Source of the DNA: Marinobacter shengliensis
GTDB lineage: Bacteria > Pseudomonadota > Gammaproteobacteria > Pseudomonadales > Oleiphilaceae
Direction: 5' to 3'
NCBI RefSeq assembly: GCF_003007715.1
Contig: NZ_PXNO01000019.1
Location: 310,001 to 374,000 of the forward strand
DNA length: 64,000 nucleotides
The translations under genes were made by a program, and so were the position numbers. The notes below the pieces were generated by a model, which was given only the letters and a program-made list of their open reading frames with translations, was not told where the DNA came from and made no database searches. Shown one piece after another: positions 46,816 to 58,032 of this stretch (within the stretch, counting starts at the first letter, position 1; each line of letters starts with the position of its first letter).

Positions 46816-47724
46816 TCAACCCAAAGCCAGAAAGATCCCCATTAACACCGGCGACAGAAACGACAGTAAAAAGCCGGAGGCAATCGCCACCGGTACACAG
46901 GCAAGGCCGCCGCTGCTTCGAATAACGGGAAGGGTGAAATCCATGGCGGTTGCACCACCGTAACCGATGGCCATGGCCGGGCGCGCACCTATAACCAGCG
47001 GAATGATGGCAAGGGCGATGATCTCCCGCAGCACATCGTTCAGGAAGGCCACGCCACCCCAGGCGGGCCCCAGAGCATCGCCGATCACGATGCCAGACAA
47101 CGAATACCAGCCAAATCCGGAGGCCAGAGCCAGGGACTGATGCCACGGCACACCCAGCCACGGAATCAGCAAAAGGCCCGCCAGCAGGGAACTCAACGCC
47201 ATCGCCAGCGCGATGCCCAGGCCCTGGCGGTTCATCAGCAATTTGCGGAGCGACAACCCGGCGTTACGCAACTGCAGCCCGATAAAGAACAGCAACAGCA
47301 TCAGCGCCCAGGTAGCCACATCGTCAACCAGAGGCAGTTGCGGTAACAGGAAGTAGCCGGCCAGGGCCCCAGCGACAACCGCCAGTAACGGTTTCAAGCC
47401 GGCGAGGAACAACCGGCGGTAACTTGGCTTCTCCTGCCCCGCCTCTTCTCCCGTGGACATGGGCTGCCAGCGGTGGAACAACCATAGGCCCACCAGGTTG
47501 GCCACCAGCAGCACCATGACCAACCCCGCCACCTGAGCAGCCATGGTGCCTAACTGGTCCAGCAGGCCATCCATCTGACCAAGGCCAAGACCCAGCAGCG
47601 CCAGAATGAAATAGACCAGGGCTTCCACGGTGTAGTGTATGACCGTCATCAGACGGCGGTTAGAGAGCGCTATGGCAAAGCCCAGGAACAAAGGCGCCAG
47701 AACAAGCAACGCACCGGTCAGCAT
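46816..47724 (-). CDS. lysO: Lysine exporter LysO family protein
   Basis: The product is 302 residues with about eight membrane spans. It matches LysO (YbjE, DUF340): LALASGFGWYSLSGIVIGD near residue 203 and AIGYGGATAMDFTLPVIRSSGG near 250. LysO exports L-lysine and the toxic analogue thialysine in E. coli. It is preceded by the DUF2288 gene and separated by a hairpin, so it probably has its own promoter. Its 3' side is about 120 bases from the lipoprotein gene start. Confidence 0.9.
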   Translation of the reverse strand: MLTGALLVLAPLFLGFAIALSNRRLMTVIHYTVEALVYFILALLGLGLGQMDGLLDQLGTMAAQVAGLVMVLLVANLVGLWLFHRWQPMSTGEEAGQEKPSYRRLFLAGLKPLLAVVAGALAGYFLLPQLPLVDDVATWALMLLLFFIGLQLRNAGLSLRKLLMNRQGLGIALAMALSSLLAGLLLIPWLGVPWHQSLALASGFGWYSLSGIVIGDALGPAWGGVAFLNDVLREIIALAIIPLVIGARPAMAIGYGGATAMDFTLPVIRSSGGLACVPVAIASGFLLSFLSPVLMGIFLALG

Positions 47725-47759
47725 AAACCCCTCACGGGCAGGTTAGACAATATAGGAAA

Positions 47760-47776
47760 CCGGCTTCGTGAGCCGG
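47760..47776 (-). terminator. Hairpin after the DUF2288 gene
   Basis: Read leftward, CCGGCT pairs with AGCCGG around a five-base loop and is followed by TTTCCT. It lies just after the DUF2288 stop and before lysO, so it may end the DUF2288 transcript. The stem is short. Confidence 0.5.
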
Positions 47777-47789
47777 CAACAGGACTGGG

Positions 47790-48110
47790 TCAATGCAGGC
47801 CCTGGCCAGAACGGTCCTGAACCAGCACCCAGGGGGCAATCACCACGGCCCAGAGTTCGGCATTGCGATCGTACCAGGCGCGGGCGAGATCGGGAGCCAC
47901 TTCGCCCACCTGTCCGCCAGCCATCCACTGCTCGAACTGCGCCTTGTTGTCGGCGGTCAGTTCAGCCGCCACGCTCAACAAATCCAGCTCCGGTGCTACC
48001 CGCACCACCTGGCCGCGGGCATAATAGGTTTGCAGCTCGTGCCAGTGAATGCGGGAGGTTTCCAGGTTCAACCGTGCTTTGATGTCATCTGGAGATTCTG
48101 GGGAGGACAT
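47790..48110 (-). CDS. DUF2288 family protein
   Basis: The product is 106 residues and fits the DUF2288 family: IKARLNLETSRIHWHELQTYYARGQVVRV at the start (parts SRIHWHELQTYYARG) and WYDRNAELWAVVIAPWVLVQD at the end. No activity is known to me. No signal peptide or membrane span is visible, so it is likely cytoplasmic. It lies 70 bases downstream of the receiver-domain gene in the same direction and could belong to that transcript. Confidence 0.85.
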   Translation of the reverse strand: MSSPESPDDIKARLNLETSRIHWHELQTYYARGQVVRVAPELDLLSVAAELTADNKAQFEQWMAGGQVGEVAPDLARAWYDRNAELWAVVIAPWVLVQDRSGQGLH

Positions 48111-48179
48111 AGTTACCTCAGCAGCGAGTTCGTTTTCAGGGCGCCAGCCTACCCTAAAACCGGCACCTTGGCACCCTGA

Positions 48180-48566
48180 TCAATCTTTGCCCATAAAGGC
48201 ACGGATTTCGTTCGCAAGGGTCATTGGGTCAAAGGGCTTGGGGATCACACCAATGGCACCAAGGGCAAGATAGGACGCCTGTTCTGAAGGTTGAAGCCGA
48301 GCGGTCATGAACACCACCGGCACCTGCAATCCGCCGGGCCTTTTTTTCAGAGCGCGAAGCGTTTCAGGGCCATCCATCGCTGGCATCATGACGTCCAGCA
48401 AAATCAGGTCTGGCGCAAACCCATCAATCTGCGCTAAGGCCTGGGCGCCAGATTCGCACAAACAAACCTCGAAACCACCAACGTCAACCAGGGCCAATTC
48501 TGCCACTTCCCGGATATCCGGGTCGTCTTCAACGTACAGAATCCGCTCCCTTCGACCGCCAATCAT
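48180..48566 (-). CDS. Single-domain response regulator
   Basis: The product is 128 residues, a stand-alone receiver with all key residues: the acidic pair in YVEDDPDI, the phospho-acceptor aspartate in LILLDVMMPAMDGPE near residue 58, threonine in VVFMTARLQ and lysine in IPKPFDP. Without an output domain it may act like a phosphate relay or bind a partner protein. Its start overlaps the stop of the REC-HDOD gene by four bases, so it is the last gene of a coupled set. Confidence 0.93.
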   Translation of the reverse strand: MIGGRRERILYVEDDPDIREVAELALVDVGGFEVCLCESGAQALAQIDGFAPDLILLDVMMPAMDGPETLRALKKRPGGLQVPVVFMTARLQPSEQASYLALGAIGVIPKPFDPMTLANEIRAFMGKD

Positions 48567-49711
48567 GGTTTGTCCCTCTGCGCTGAATTTCCTGTGCCGT
48601 CATCGAGCCCGAGCCGGCGCAATAGCCGCCGGCATTCCTCGGTGCGCTCCTGACCCTCAGCCATTAGTGCAGCGGCCCGCATGATCAACCGTTCTTCCCT
48701 GGTGCTGTCACGGGGTAAAAAGTGCACCGCACCGATCATGTCCCGCAGGCCCAGAGGGAGGCGCCATTGTACTTTCAAGCGATTGCCGTATGGTTGCGCC
48801 CACTCTTTCAGACAACGCCGGGCAAGCTCTGCAGACACTTCACCACCCCGGGAGGCAAACTGGTTGAGAATATGCAAAACCGCCAGCTCGCCCACGCGAC
48901 TCAACAACCCTGCTTTCTGGTACATCACCGGCGAGTGCTTCAGTGTGATGGCTAGTCGCTGGGCTTCTCTACCCACATGACTGGCCGTGTCCTGAAAACC
49001 GGCCGCCAGTTCAACCAGAACCGACACATGAAACTTACGGCTGACATCCAGAGACAGTGCCAATGCCAGATTCAGTGCCATAGGCACGCCCAGCAGTGTG
49101 ATCGCATCCTTGACGGTTTCGACAGGTTTGCCCGTGCGGCGAAAGGAACTGCCATTGGCCACATCCAGAAATCGGGTGACGAGAGCCGTTTTTTCCCGCC
49201 AGCGTTCCGCCAACTGAGCGGCCGACAGTTGATCGGCACGCTCAATCAGCTCCAGGATGTCCTCCGGATTCTGGTCACCCGGTAATTGAACTGACCGCTC
49301 CAGCCCGGACTTGAGCATAGTCTCCAGATCTGGCCGCCCATACTGCCCCTCGGATGTCAGCAGCTCGGCCAGGCGCTGATGCAGGATCTCCACACTGAAA
49401 GGCTTGGTGATATAACCGCTGATACCATAGTGAGCCGCTTTCAGCACGGAATCCCTGTCTGCCCGCCCCGAAACCATCACCAAGGGCACCTCGGAATCAC
49501 GCCTGCGAACCTGCCGCACAAGCTCCAGGCCAGAGCCGTCCGGCAGGTTCCAGTCGGCCACTACCAGATCAAAAGATTCAGTGTCGACTTTGGCCAAGGC
49601 CTGAGCCAGGGTTCCAGTCAGGCGCACCCTCGCCCCCGGGTAGCTCCCGGCAATCACGGTTTCAAGCAGTTCTGCGACCAGTTCGTCGTCTTCCAATACC
49701 AGTACGTTCAT
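48563..49711 (-). CDS. Response regulator with HDOD output domain
   Basis: The product is 382 residues. A complete receiver is at residues 1-120 (LEDDELVAELL, phospho-acceptor in LVVADWNLPDGSG near 54, lysine in YITKPFS). The rest, from about residue 145, is an HDOD-type region (LSAAQLAERWREKTALVTRFLDVANGSSF, with key parts LVTRFLDVANGSSFR and VKDAITLLGVPMALNLALAL). HDOD proteins control signalling or motility through protein contacts. It overlaps both neighbours by four bases. Confidence 0.92.
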   Translation of the reverse strand: MNVLVLEDDELVAELLETVIAGSYPGARVRLTGTLAQALAKVDTESFDLVVADWNLPDGSGLELVRQVRRRDSEVPLVMVSGRADRDSVLKAAHYGISGYITKPFSVEILHQRLAELLTSEGQYGRPDLETMLKSGLERSVQLPGDQNPEDILELIERADQLSAAQLAERWREKTALVTRFLDVANGSSFRRTGKPVETVKDAITLLGVPMALNLALALSLDVSRKFHVSVLVELAAGFQDTASHVGREAQRLAITLKHSPVMYQKAGLLSRVGELAVLHILNQFASRGGEVSAELARRCLKEWAQPYGNRLKVQWRLPLGLRDMIGAVHFLPRDSTREERLIMRAAALMAEGQERTEECRRLLRRLGLDDGTGNSAQRDKP

Positions 49712-51393
49712 CGAATCACCGGATTGTCAGTGGGCTCCCGTCCTTCAAAAACCACTTCACGATCACGCCCCTCGCGCTTGGCCTGATATAAAGCCTGGTC
49801 TGCGGCCTCTATGGCATCACTGCCACATTCAAACGCGTTGACCTGGGCGATACCGGCTGACAGGGTGACCCTGAAACTGTCCCCACCGCACTTGAATACC
49901 AGCCCGGAAAAACTCGCCCGGAGGTCTGCCATTCTCTGTCTCGCGTCTTGTTTACCGCATCCAGGCAGCACCAGCAGGAACTCTTCACCGCCGTAGCGGC
50001 CAATCCGATCGGTTTCTCGCAGGCGGTTGCGTAAAAGGTTAGCCAATGCCTTGATAACGGTATCGCCACAGCGGTGGCCATGAATGTCATTCACCTGCTT
50101 GAAGTGATCAATATCCAGCATCACCACACAGGCTTCCAGGCCTTCACGGCGGCATCTGGACAGCTCCTTGTCGGCCTCCTGTTTGATCAGGGAGTGCTTA
50201 AGCAGTCCGGTGAGGCTGTCCCGGTTCATCAGCCCGGACAGCTGGCGGGCCCGGAAGCACCGGATCAGAACCGATCTCACCAGATAGCCATCAGAGACCG
50301 GTTTGGTCAAAAACTCATCCGCGCCCCGGGACAAGGCGTCAAGCTGCACATCCCGGTCAGCCTCGGAGGACAGGTAGATAATCGGCAGGCTGAGCCACTG
50401 GGGGTCAAATCGCACCAGTCGAGCCAGGTGAACACCCGAGTACTCGCCCAGCTGCACGTCCATCAGAATGATGTCTGGGCGAAATTCCGACAGCTGGTGC
50501 ATCAGCTCGGTTGGCTCCCTGACCCAACACACGTCCACCCCGGCAGACGTGAGAATCAGGCGGAAATGTTCCGCCAGCTCCTGGTCGTCCTCCACCATCA
50601 ACACCCGCCCACGAACATGGGCACTGCGTTCGATCGCCAGGTACTCAATCCGCTCGGCCAGTTCGGGCACATCCACCGGCTGTCCGAAGAAAGCGACAGC
50701 CCCCAGGGACGCGGCCTGATAACGGTTGGCAAACGACGTATCCGGACTCAGGCATACGACCGGAACGCGCTCAACCGACGGCTCGGAACTGGCTCGAAGC
50801 AGAGCCATGACGGACCTCTGCTGGGCATCGGAACACAGTATCGCACACGGCCGCCCGACCAGTTTGGCAAGGCAACCAGCCAGCTCGTCATCGGCAGCAC
50901 TGTATCTGTGACTTTCAAACCCGTAACCACCCAAAGCATCCGACAGGCTCCGGGATTCTGCGGCGTCGTCCAGTACCAACACCACCTGAACCCGGGCACC
51001 GTGGCTGCCCAATGGCGATTCCGATGATGTTTCTGAGGCACTGTCACCAACAGTGATGGGTGCCCTCTGCAGCAAATGTTTGAGTTCGGAGACTCGCAGC
51101 AACAGATCAGCGGGCTGCTGTGTGGGGCCATCGGCATCAGGCAGTAAACGTTTCTCCAGGACCCTGGCGGCCTCGCCCAGAGCCGGCTGCCCGAATGTGC
51201 CCGCAGAACCCGCCAACTGATGGAGGCGACGGGCAATCTCCGCCAGTTCCTCCTGGCCTGCCTTCTCCCCGGCACCAAACCTGGCAGCCTGTTTCTCGAG
51301 GCTATCCAGCTCCATCTCGGCCCGCACCCGAAAGCGGTCCCGCAAGGCAGCGAGCCGATCGTTGACCGTACTGGTTGCTCCTGATTCCACCAT
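49708..51393 (-). CDS. Hpt-REC-REC-GGDEF diguanylate cyclase
   Basis: The product is 561 residues. An N-terminal Hpt domain has the phosphorylatable histidine in ARRLHQLAGSAGTFG near residue 57. A first receiver (about 130-245) keeps an acceptor-like aspartate in AILCSDAQ but has GQPV where the conserved lysine should be, so it is probably impaired. A second receiver (about 255-380) is complete (MVEDDQELAEHF, ILMDVQLGEYSG, FLTKPVS). The GGDEF domain has GRYGGEEFLLVLPG near 466 and should be active. It is the first gene of the coupled leftward set and diverges from two histidine kinase genes. Confidence 0.92.
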   Translation of the reverse strand: MVESGATSTVNDRLAALRDRFRVRAEMELDSLEKQAARFGAGEKAGQEELAEIARRLHQLAGSAGTFGQPALGEAARVLEKRLLPDADGPTQQPADLLLRVSELKHLLQRAPITVGDSASETSSESPLGSHGARVQVVLVLDDAAESRSLSDALGGYGFESHRYSAADDELAGCLAKLVGRPCAILCSDAQQRSVMALLRASSEPSVERVPVVCLSPDTSFANRYQAASLGAVAFFGQPVDVPELAERIEYLAIERSAHVRGRVLMVEDDQELAEHFRLILTSAGVDVCWVREPTELMHQLSEFRPDIILMDVQLGEYSGVHLARLVRFDPQWLSLPIIYLSSEADRDVQLDALSRGADEFLTKPVSDGYLVRSVLIRCFRARQLSGLMNRDSLTGLLKHSLIKQEADKELSRCRREGLEACVVMLDIDHFKQVNDIHGHRCGDTVIKALANLLRNRLRETDRIGRYGGEEFLLVLPGCGKQDARQRMADLRASFSGLVFKCGGDSFRVTLSAGIAQVNAFECGSDAIEAADQALYQAKREGRDREVVFEGREPTDNPVIR

Positions 51394-51498
51394 AGACTTT
51401 CTGCCTGATATTCTGAGGCTGTGTAATCCAGTAGTTTAGACTGTTCGCCATAAAACCATGTTTGTGCCGGTTCGGCCATTATCACTTGGGGTTACTTT

Positions 51499-53286
51499 TT
51501 GAAAAACCTGTCCTTTGGCGGCCGTTTTGCCATCCTTTCCGTGTGCAGCACCTTACTCACCGTAGGTCTTCTGGCATTCGTTGCCTACCGGGAACTGGTG
51601 GCAGACTTTGAGCAGGTGCTGACCCAGCGTCAGCAACTGGAGGCCCAAAGCTACGCGAACCGCGTTAACCAGCGGCTCCAGCTTCGCTTGAGCAGCCTTG
51701 GTGCCCTCGCAGCCCAGATGACCGATGGGGCCCGCCTGTTGCCGGCCGAGACACTGGCCAGAATCCTCCAGCGCCAATCCCTGCTGGCAGACTTTTTTGA
51801 CATAGGCCTGTTGGTGTTTGACGAAAACGCCGTGGCGATTGCTGAAAACCAGTACGTGCCGGGCCGCCTGGGCACCTCCTATGCCGATCGCAGCCACTTC
51901 CGGGAGGCGCTGGCCAGCCGCGAGCCTTACATCAGCCGCCCTATCATCGGCCGAACCACGGGTGTCATGCTGGTGTCCTTTCTTCACCCAATCAAGGCCG
52001 ATGATGGCCGATTTCTGGGTTTTGCCGGCGGCAGTATCAACCTGAACAACACAGCCCTGTTGCCAGAGCCGGTCGCCGTTACACCGAACGCCGTATTCAA
52101 GGTGCTGGACACCCAGAACTTTACCCGCGTTGATGCCATTGAACCGGACAATCTGATGCCGGAGCTCCCCGCGCCGGGTGAATCGCCCCTGATTGATGCC
52201 GCGCTCTCCGGGATAACCAGCGGCGTGGTTGAGGACAGCGACGGCCAGCGATGGATTTACGCAACTAAACACCTTGAACGGGTCGGCTGGCTGTTTCTCA
52301 GGGCGGTACCCTACGAACAGGCAACGGCGCCGGCCAGGGCTTCGTTCCAACAGTTTGTAGCCATCAGTGGGGTACTGGTCCTGGTCATGCTGGCATTAGT
52401 GCTGGCCCTGTCCCGTATCACCACCGCCCCTCTGGAGCGAATGGCGGCACGGCTACGTACCATGACCCGGCAGATGGAAAATCCGGGGCGCCTGGCAGAA
52501 ACCGGCGCTCCGGAAATACGCAGCCTGGCCAGAGCCTTCAACCAACTGCTGGAGGAACGGGAAGCCCTGGATGAATTGAAGAACCAGTTCGTCTCCAATA
52601 TCAGCCATGAGCTGCGCACCCCGCTGACTTCCATCAACGGCTCCCTGACGCTGCTGGCCTCCAATGCAGCCGGACCACTCCCGGACAAAGCCAACCGGAT
52701 GGTCAAAGTAGCGCTGCGTAACAGCGATCAGCTGCAGCGTCTGATCGGTGATCTGCTGGACTTCAACAAAGCCCTGGCCGGGGAGCTGGCGGTGAAGACG
52801 CAACCGGTGATCCCGGCCGAGATTCTGGCGGAGGCGGTATCCAGTAACCGGGCGCTGGCCGAGATTCACAACATACGTCTGGTTCAGGAAACTGCTCCAG
52901 ATGCACAGATCATGGCTGATCCATATCGACTCAAGCAGATTCTGGACAATTTCATCAGCAATGCCTGCAAGTTCTCTCCCGCCAGCAGTACAGTTGCCCT
53001 CAGTGCGCACCGTGAGGGTAACCTGCGCGTGCGCCTTGTGGTTGCGGACCAGGGTGAGGGAGTGCCAGAGTTGTTTCTGCCACGCTTATTCCACCGCTTT
53101 GCCCAGGCCGAAGCCGGCTCCGACCGGGCCAGGGCGGGCACCGGGCTGGGACTGGCCATCTGCGATCAGCTCGCCACACTCATGGGTGGCCAGGTGGGCT
53201 ATTTTTACCAAAGGGGCGCTCACTTCTGGGTAGAGCTTCCTATCGCACCCACGGATCAGAGCGAGAATCGCGATGAAGACGCCTGA
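51499..53286 (+). CDS. Membrane sensor histidine kinase with periplasmic Cache-like domain
   Basis: The product is 595 residues, starting at a TTG (51499) with GGGG upstream; no ATG or GTG fits better. Spans at about 10-30 and 285-307 enclose a periplasmic double-Cache-like domain (YADRSHFREALASREPYISRP, shown by DRSHFREAL and SRPIIGRT). HAMP follows, then the H-box SNISHELRTPLTS near 367 and the ATPase boxes NFISNACKFSP, VADQGEGVP and GTGLGLAICDQL. It should phosphorylate a receiver, most simply those of the divergent operon. It overlaps the next kinase gene by fourteen bases. Confidence 0.92.
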   Translation: MKNLSFGGRFAILSVCSTLLTVGLLAFVAYRELVADFEQVLTQRQQLEAQSYANRVNQRLQLRLSSLGALAAQMTDGARLLPAETLARILQRQSLLADFFDIGLLVFDENAVAIAENQYVPGRLGTSYADRSHFREALASREPYISRPIIGRTTGVMLVSFLHPIKADDGRFLGFAGGSINLNNTALLPEPVAVTPNAVFKVLDTQNFTRVDAIEPDNLMPELPAPGESPLIDAALSGITSGVVEDSDGQRWIYATKHLERVGWLFLRAVPYEQATAPARASFQQFVAISGVLVLVMLALVLALSRITTAPLERMAARLRTMTRQMENPGRLAETGAPEIRSLARAFNQLLEEREALDELKNQFVSNISHELRTPLTSINGSLTLLASNAAGPLPDKANRMVKVALRNSDQLQRLIGDLLDFNKALAGELAVKTQPVIPAEILAEAVSSNRALAEIHNIRLVQETAPDAQIMADPYRLKQILDNFISNACKFSPASSTVALSAHREGNLRVRLVVADQGEGVPELFLPRLFHRFAQAEAGSDRARAGTGLGLAICDQLATLMGGQVGYFYQRGAHFWVELPIAPTDQSENRDEDA

Positions 53287-54961
53287 ACGCCCGGCCAACG
53301 AAAATCAACGTTTGTCCGCGCTGGAACAAAGCCAGTTGCTGGACACCCCACCGGAAGAACGCTATGACCGGGTCACCCGTCTTGCCGCACGGCTGTTTAA
53401 GGTGCCCGTTGCCCTGGTATCGCTGGTCGACAAAGACCGACAGTGGTTCAAATCCTGCTATGGCCTCGGGGTGCGGGAAACCGCCCGGGATATTTCCTTT
53501 TGCGGTCATGCCATTCTGGCGGCCGACACCTTCATCGTTGAAAATGCCCTTAATGATCACCGCTTCGCCGATAACCCTCTGGTCACCGGCGAGCCCTCTA
53601 TTCGATTCTATGCCGGCGCGCCCCTGGAAGATCGATCCGGTAACCGGCTGGGCACACTGTGCCTGATTGATCGCCAACCCCGGGGATTCTCAGAGGATGA
53701 CAAACGAAACCTGCGGGACCTGGCCGATATTGTGGAGCGGGAGTTCCAGTACCAGGAGCTTGGCAGTTATTTCGGGGAGCGCACCCGGGCACTCAACATC
53801 CTCAACGAGATCGCCCTGGACAATGAAGGCAGCGAATCCGAACGTGTCGAAAGGGCCCTGAAGACTGCCAACCATTTTCTTGGCACGGATACCGCCATTG
53901 TCAGTGATATCACTGGCCAGACTTATACCATAAGGTGGCACCACGAACGCCGCTCCAGATCACTCCACAACGGCCTCTCGCTGCCGCTGGACCGAACCTA
54001 TTGCGCCATGCTACTGGAACAGGGGGAAATACTGGCGATCAGCCACATGGCCAAGTCCCGATACCGAAACCACGCCTGTTATCAAACCTTCGGACTCGAG
54101 AGCTATCTGGCAGCCCCTATCTGGCTGGATGATAAGATCGTTGGCACTCTGAATTTTTCCTCTGAGCGCCCGCACAGGCCGGCGTTCAGCGAGAGCGAAA
54201 AGATGTTCGTAACACTACTGGCCCGTTGGGTTGCCACCACCCTTGAAAGCCAACGTTCCGAGCAGCTAAAAAACCAGTTTATCTCGACGGTCAGTCACGA
54301 ACTGCGAACACCCCTGACCTCTATCGCCGGCTCCCTCGGCCTGATACTTGGCGGTGCGACCGGGGATCTGCCCGATAAAACCCGACAAATGCTGACGATC
54401 GCCCGTCGCAATACCGATCAGTTGCGGGCCTTGATTGACGACCTGCTCGATATCGAAAAGCTGGTCAGTGGCAAGATGCCTGTTCACCTTGGCCCCCATC
54501 ACGTCGAAGAGGCTGTGGAGGCTGCCATTGAGGAGATACGCCCGTACGCCAGGCCCCGAATGATTGGCATCCGCCTGCACCGGGCGCCATCGACCGTGAC
54601 CGCAGTACTCGACCCGATGCGTCTGAAACAGGCCCTGACCAACCTGCTGTCAAACGCAGTGAAGTACTCACCGGATGGCGGCGAGGTGCAGGTTCGGATC
54701 GTGCGGCAAGAAAGCTCGGTACGTATCGAGATAATAGACCAGGGGCCGGGTGTTCCCACTGCGTTTCGGGATCGTATTTTCCAGAAGTTCGCCCAGGCAG
54801 ATGCATCGCCAAGCCGGGCCAAGGAAGGCACTGGACTGGGGCTCGCCATCACCCGTGAGCTGATGCTGGCGATGGGAGGCAATGTGGGGTACGAATCGGA
54901 AGAAGGTAGCGGCGCCACCTTCTGGGTCTCGCTGCCGCTGCCGGAGACCACGGAATCCTGA
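53273..54961 (+). CDS. GAF-domain sensor histidine kinase (soluble)
   Basis: The product is 562 residues without membrane spans. Two GAF domains occupy about residues 15-155 (with VALVSLVDKDRQWFKSCYGL and FCGHAILAADTFIVENAL) and 170-320, followed by the H-box STVSHELRTPLTS near 341 and ATPase boxes NLLSNAVKYSP, IIDQGPGVP and GTGLGLAITREL. Its kinase core closely resembles that of the preceding membrane kinase (shared LKNQF and SHELRTPLTSI), so the pair looks like a tandem duplication with different sensors. The start overlaps the preceding gene. Confidence 0.92.
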   Translation: MKTPERPANENQRLSALEQSQLLDTPPEERYDRVTRLAARLFKVPVALVSLVDKDRQWFKSCYGLGVRETARDISFCGHAILAADTFIVENALNDHRFADNPLVTGEPSIRFYAGAPLEDRSGNRLGTLCLIDRQPRGFSEDDKRNLRDLADIVEREFQYQELGSYFGERTRALNILNEIALDNEGSESERVERALKTANHFLGTDTAIVSDITGQTYTIRWHHERRSRSLHNGLSLPLDRTYCAMLLEQGEILAISHMAKSRYRNHACYQTFGLESYLAAPIWLDDKIVGTLNFSSERPHRPAFSESEKMFVTLLARWVATTLESQRSEQLKNQFISTVSHELRTPLTSIAGSLGLILGGATGDLPDKTRQMLTIARRNTDQLRALIDDLLDIEKLVSGKMPVHLGPHHVEEAVEAAIEEIRPYARPRMIGIRLHRAPSTVTAVLDPMRLKQALTNLLSNAVKYSPDGGEVQVRIVRQESSVRIEIIDQGPGVPTAFRDRIFQKFAQADASPSRAKEGTGLGLAITRELMLAMGGNVGYESEEGSGATFWVSLPLPETTES

Positions 54962-54962
54962 C

Positions 54963-54989
54963 AGAGCCGGCGCAAACCGCACCGGCTCT
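54963..54989. terminator. Hairpin between the kinase pair and acnA
   Basis: AGAGCCGG pairs with CCGGCTCT around an eleven-base loop and is followed by CTTTCT. It lies between the convergent ends of the GAF kinase gene and acnA. Confidence 0.65.
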
Positions 54990-54999
54990 CTTTCTGAGA

Positions 55000-57759
<2,760 letters not shown>

Positions 57760-57854
57760 GCGGGGCCTCCTCTTGGTTTGATCTACACTAACTATTGCAT
57801 CGAATAGACATACTTCAACTCAATACCGATGAATGTTCGCTATTCCCTTGGTGA

Positions 57855-58025
57855 ATAGCCCTGAAAAGCGAAACCATTCCTGTTTCAGCCCGCATTGTCG
57901 CCCTGGCCGATGTGTTCGATGCCCTGACCAGTGAACGCCCCTACAAAAAAGCCTGGTCCATTAATCAGGCAACCAATCTGATCCGCGAACGAAGCGGTCA
58001 GCACTTTGAGCCGGTGCTGCTTTGA
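57855..58025 (+). pseudogene. Remnant of an HD-GYP phosphodiesterase gene
   Basis: After an in-frame stop at 57852-57854 this frame encodes about 56 residues that are recognisable as the end of an HD-GYP domain: SARIVALADVFDALTSERPY, then KKAWSINQATNLIRERSG and HFEPVLL before a stop at 58023. The catalytic HD, the GYP loop and everything before them are missing, and no start codon serves it. It lies between acnA and a chemoreceptor gene on the other strand. It is best read as debris of a deleted response-regulator-type gene. Confidence 0.82.
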
Positions 58026-58032
58026 GCTCTGC

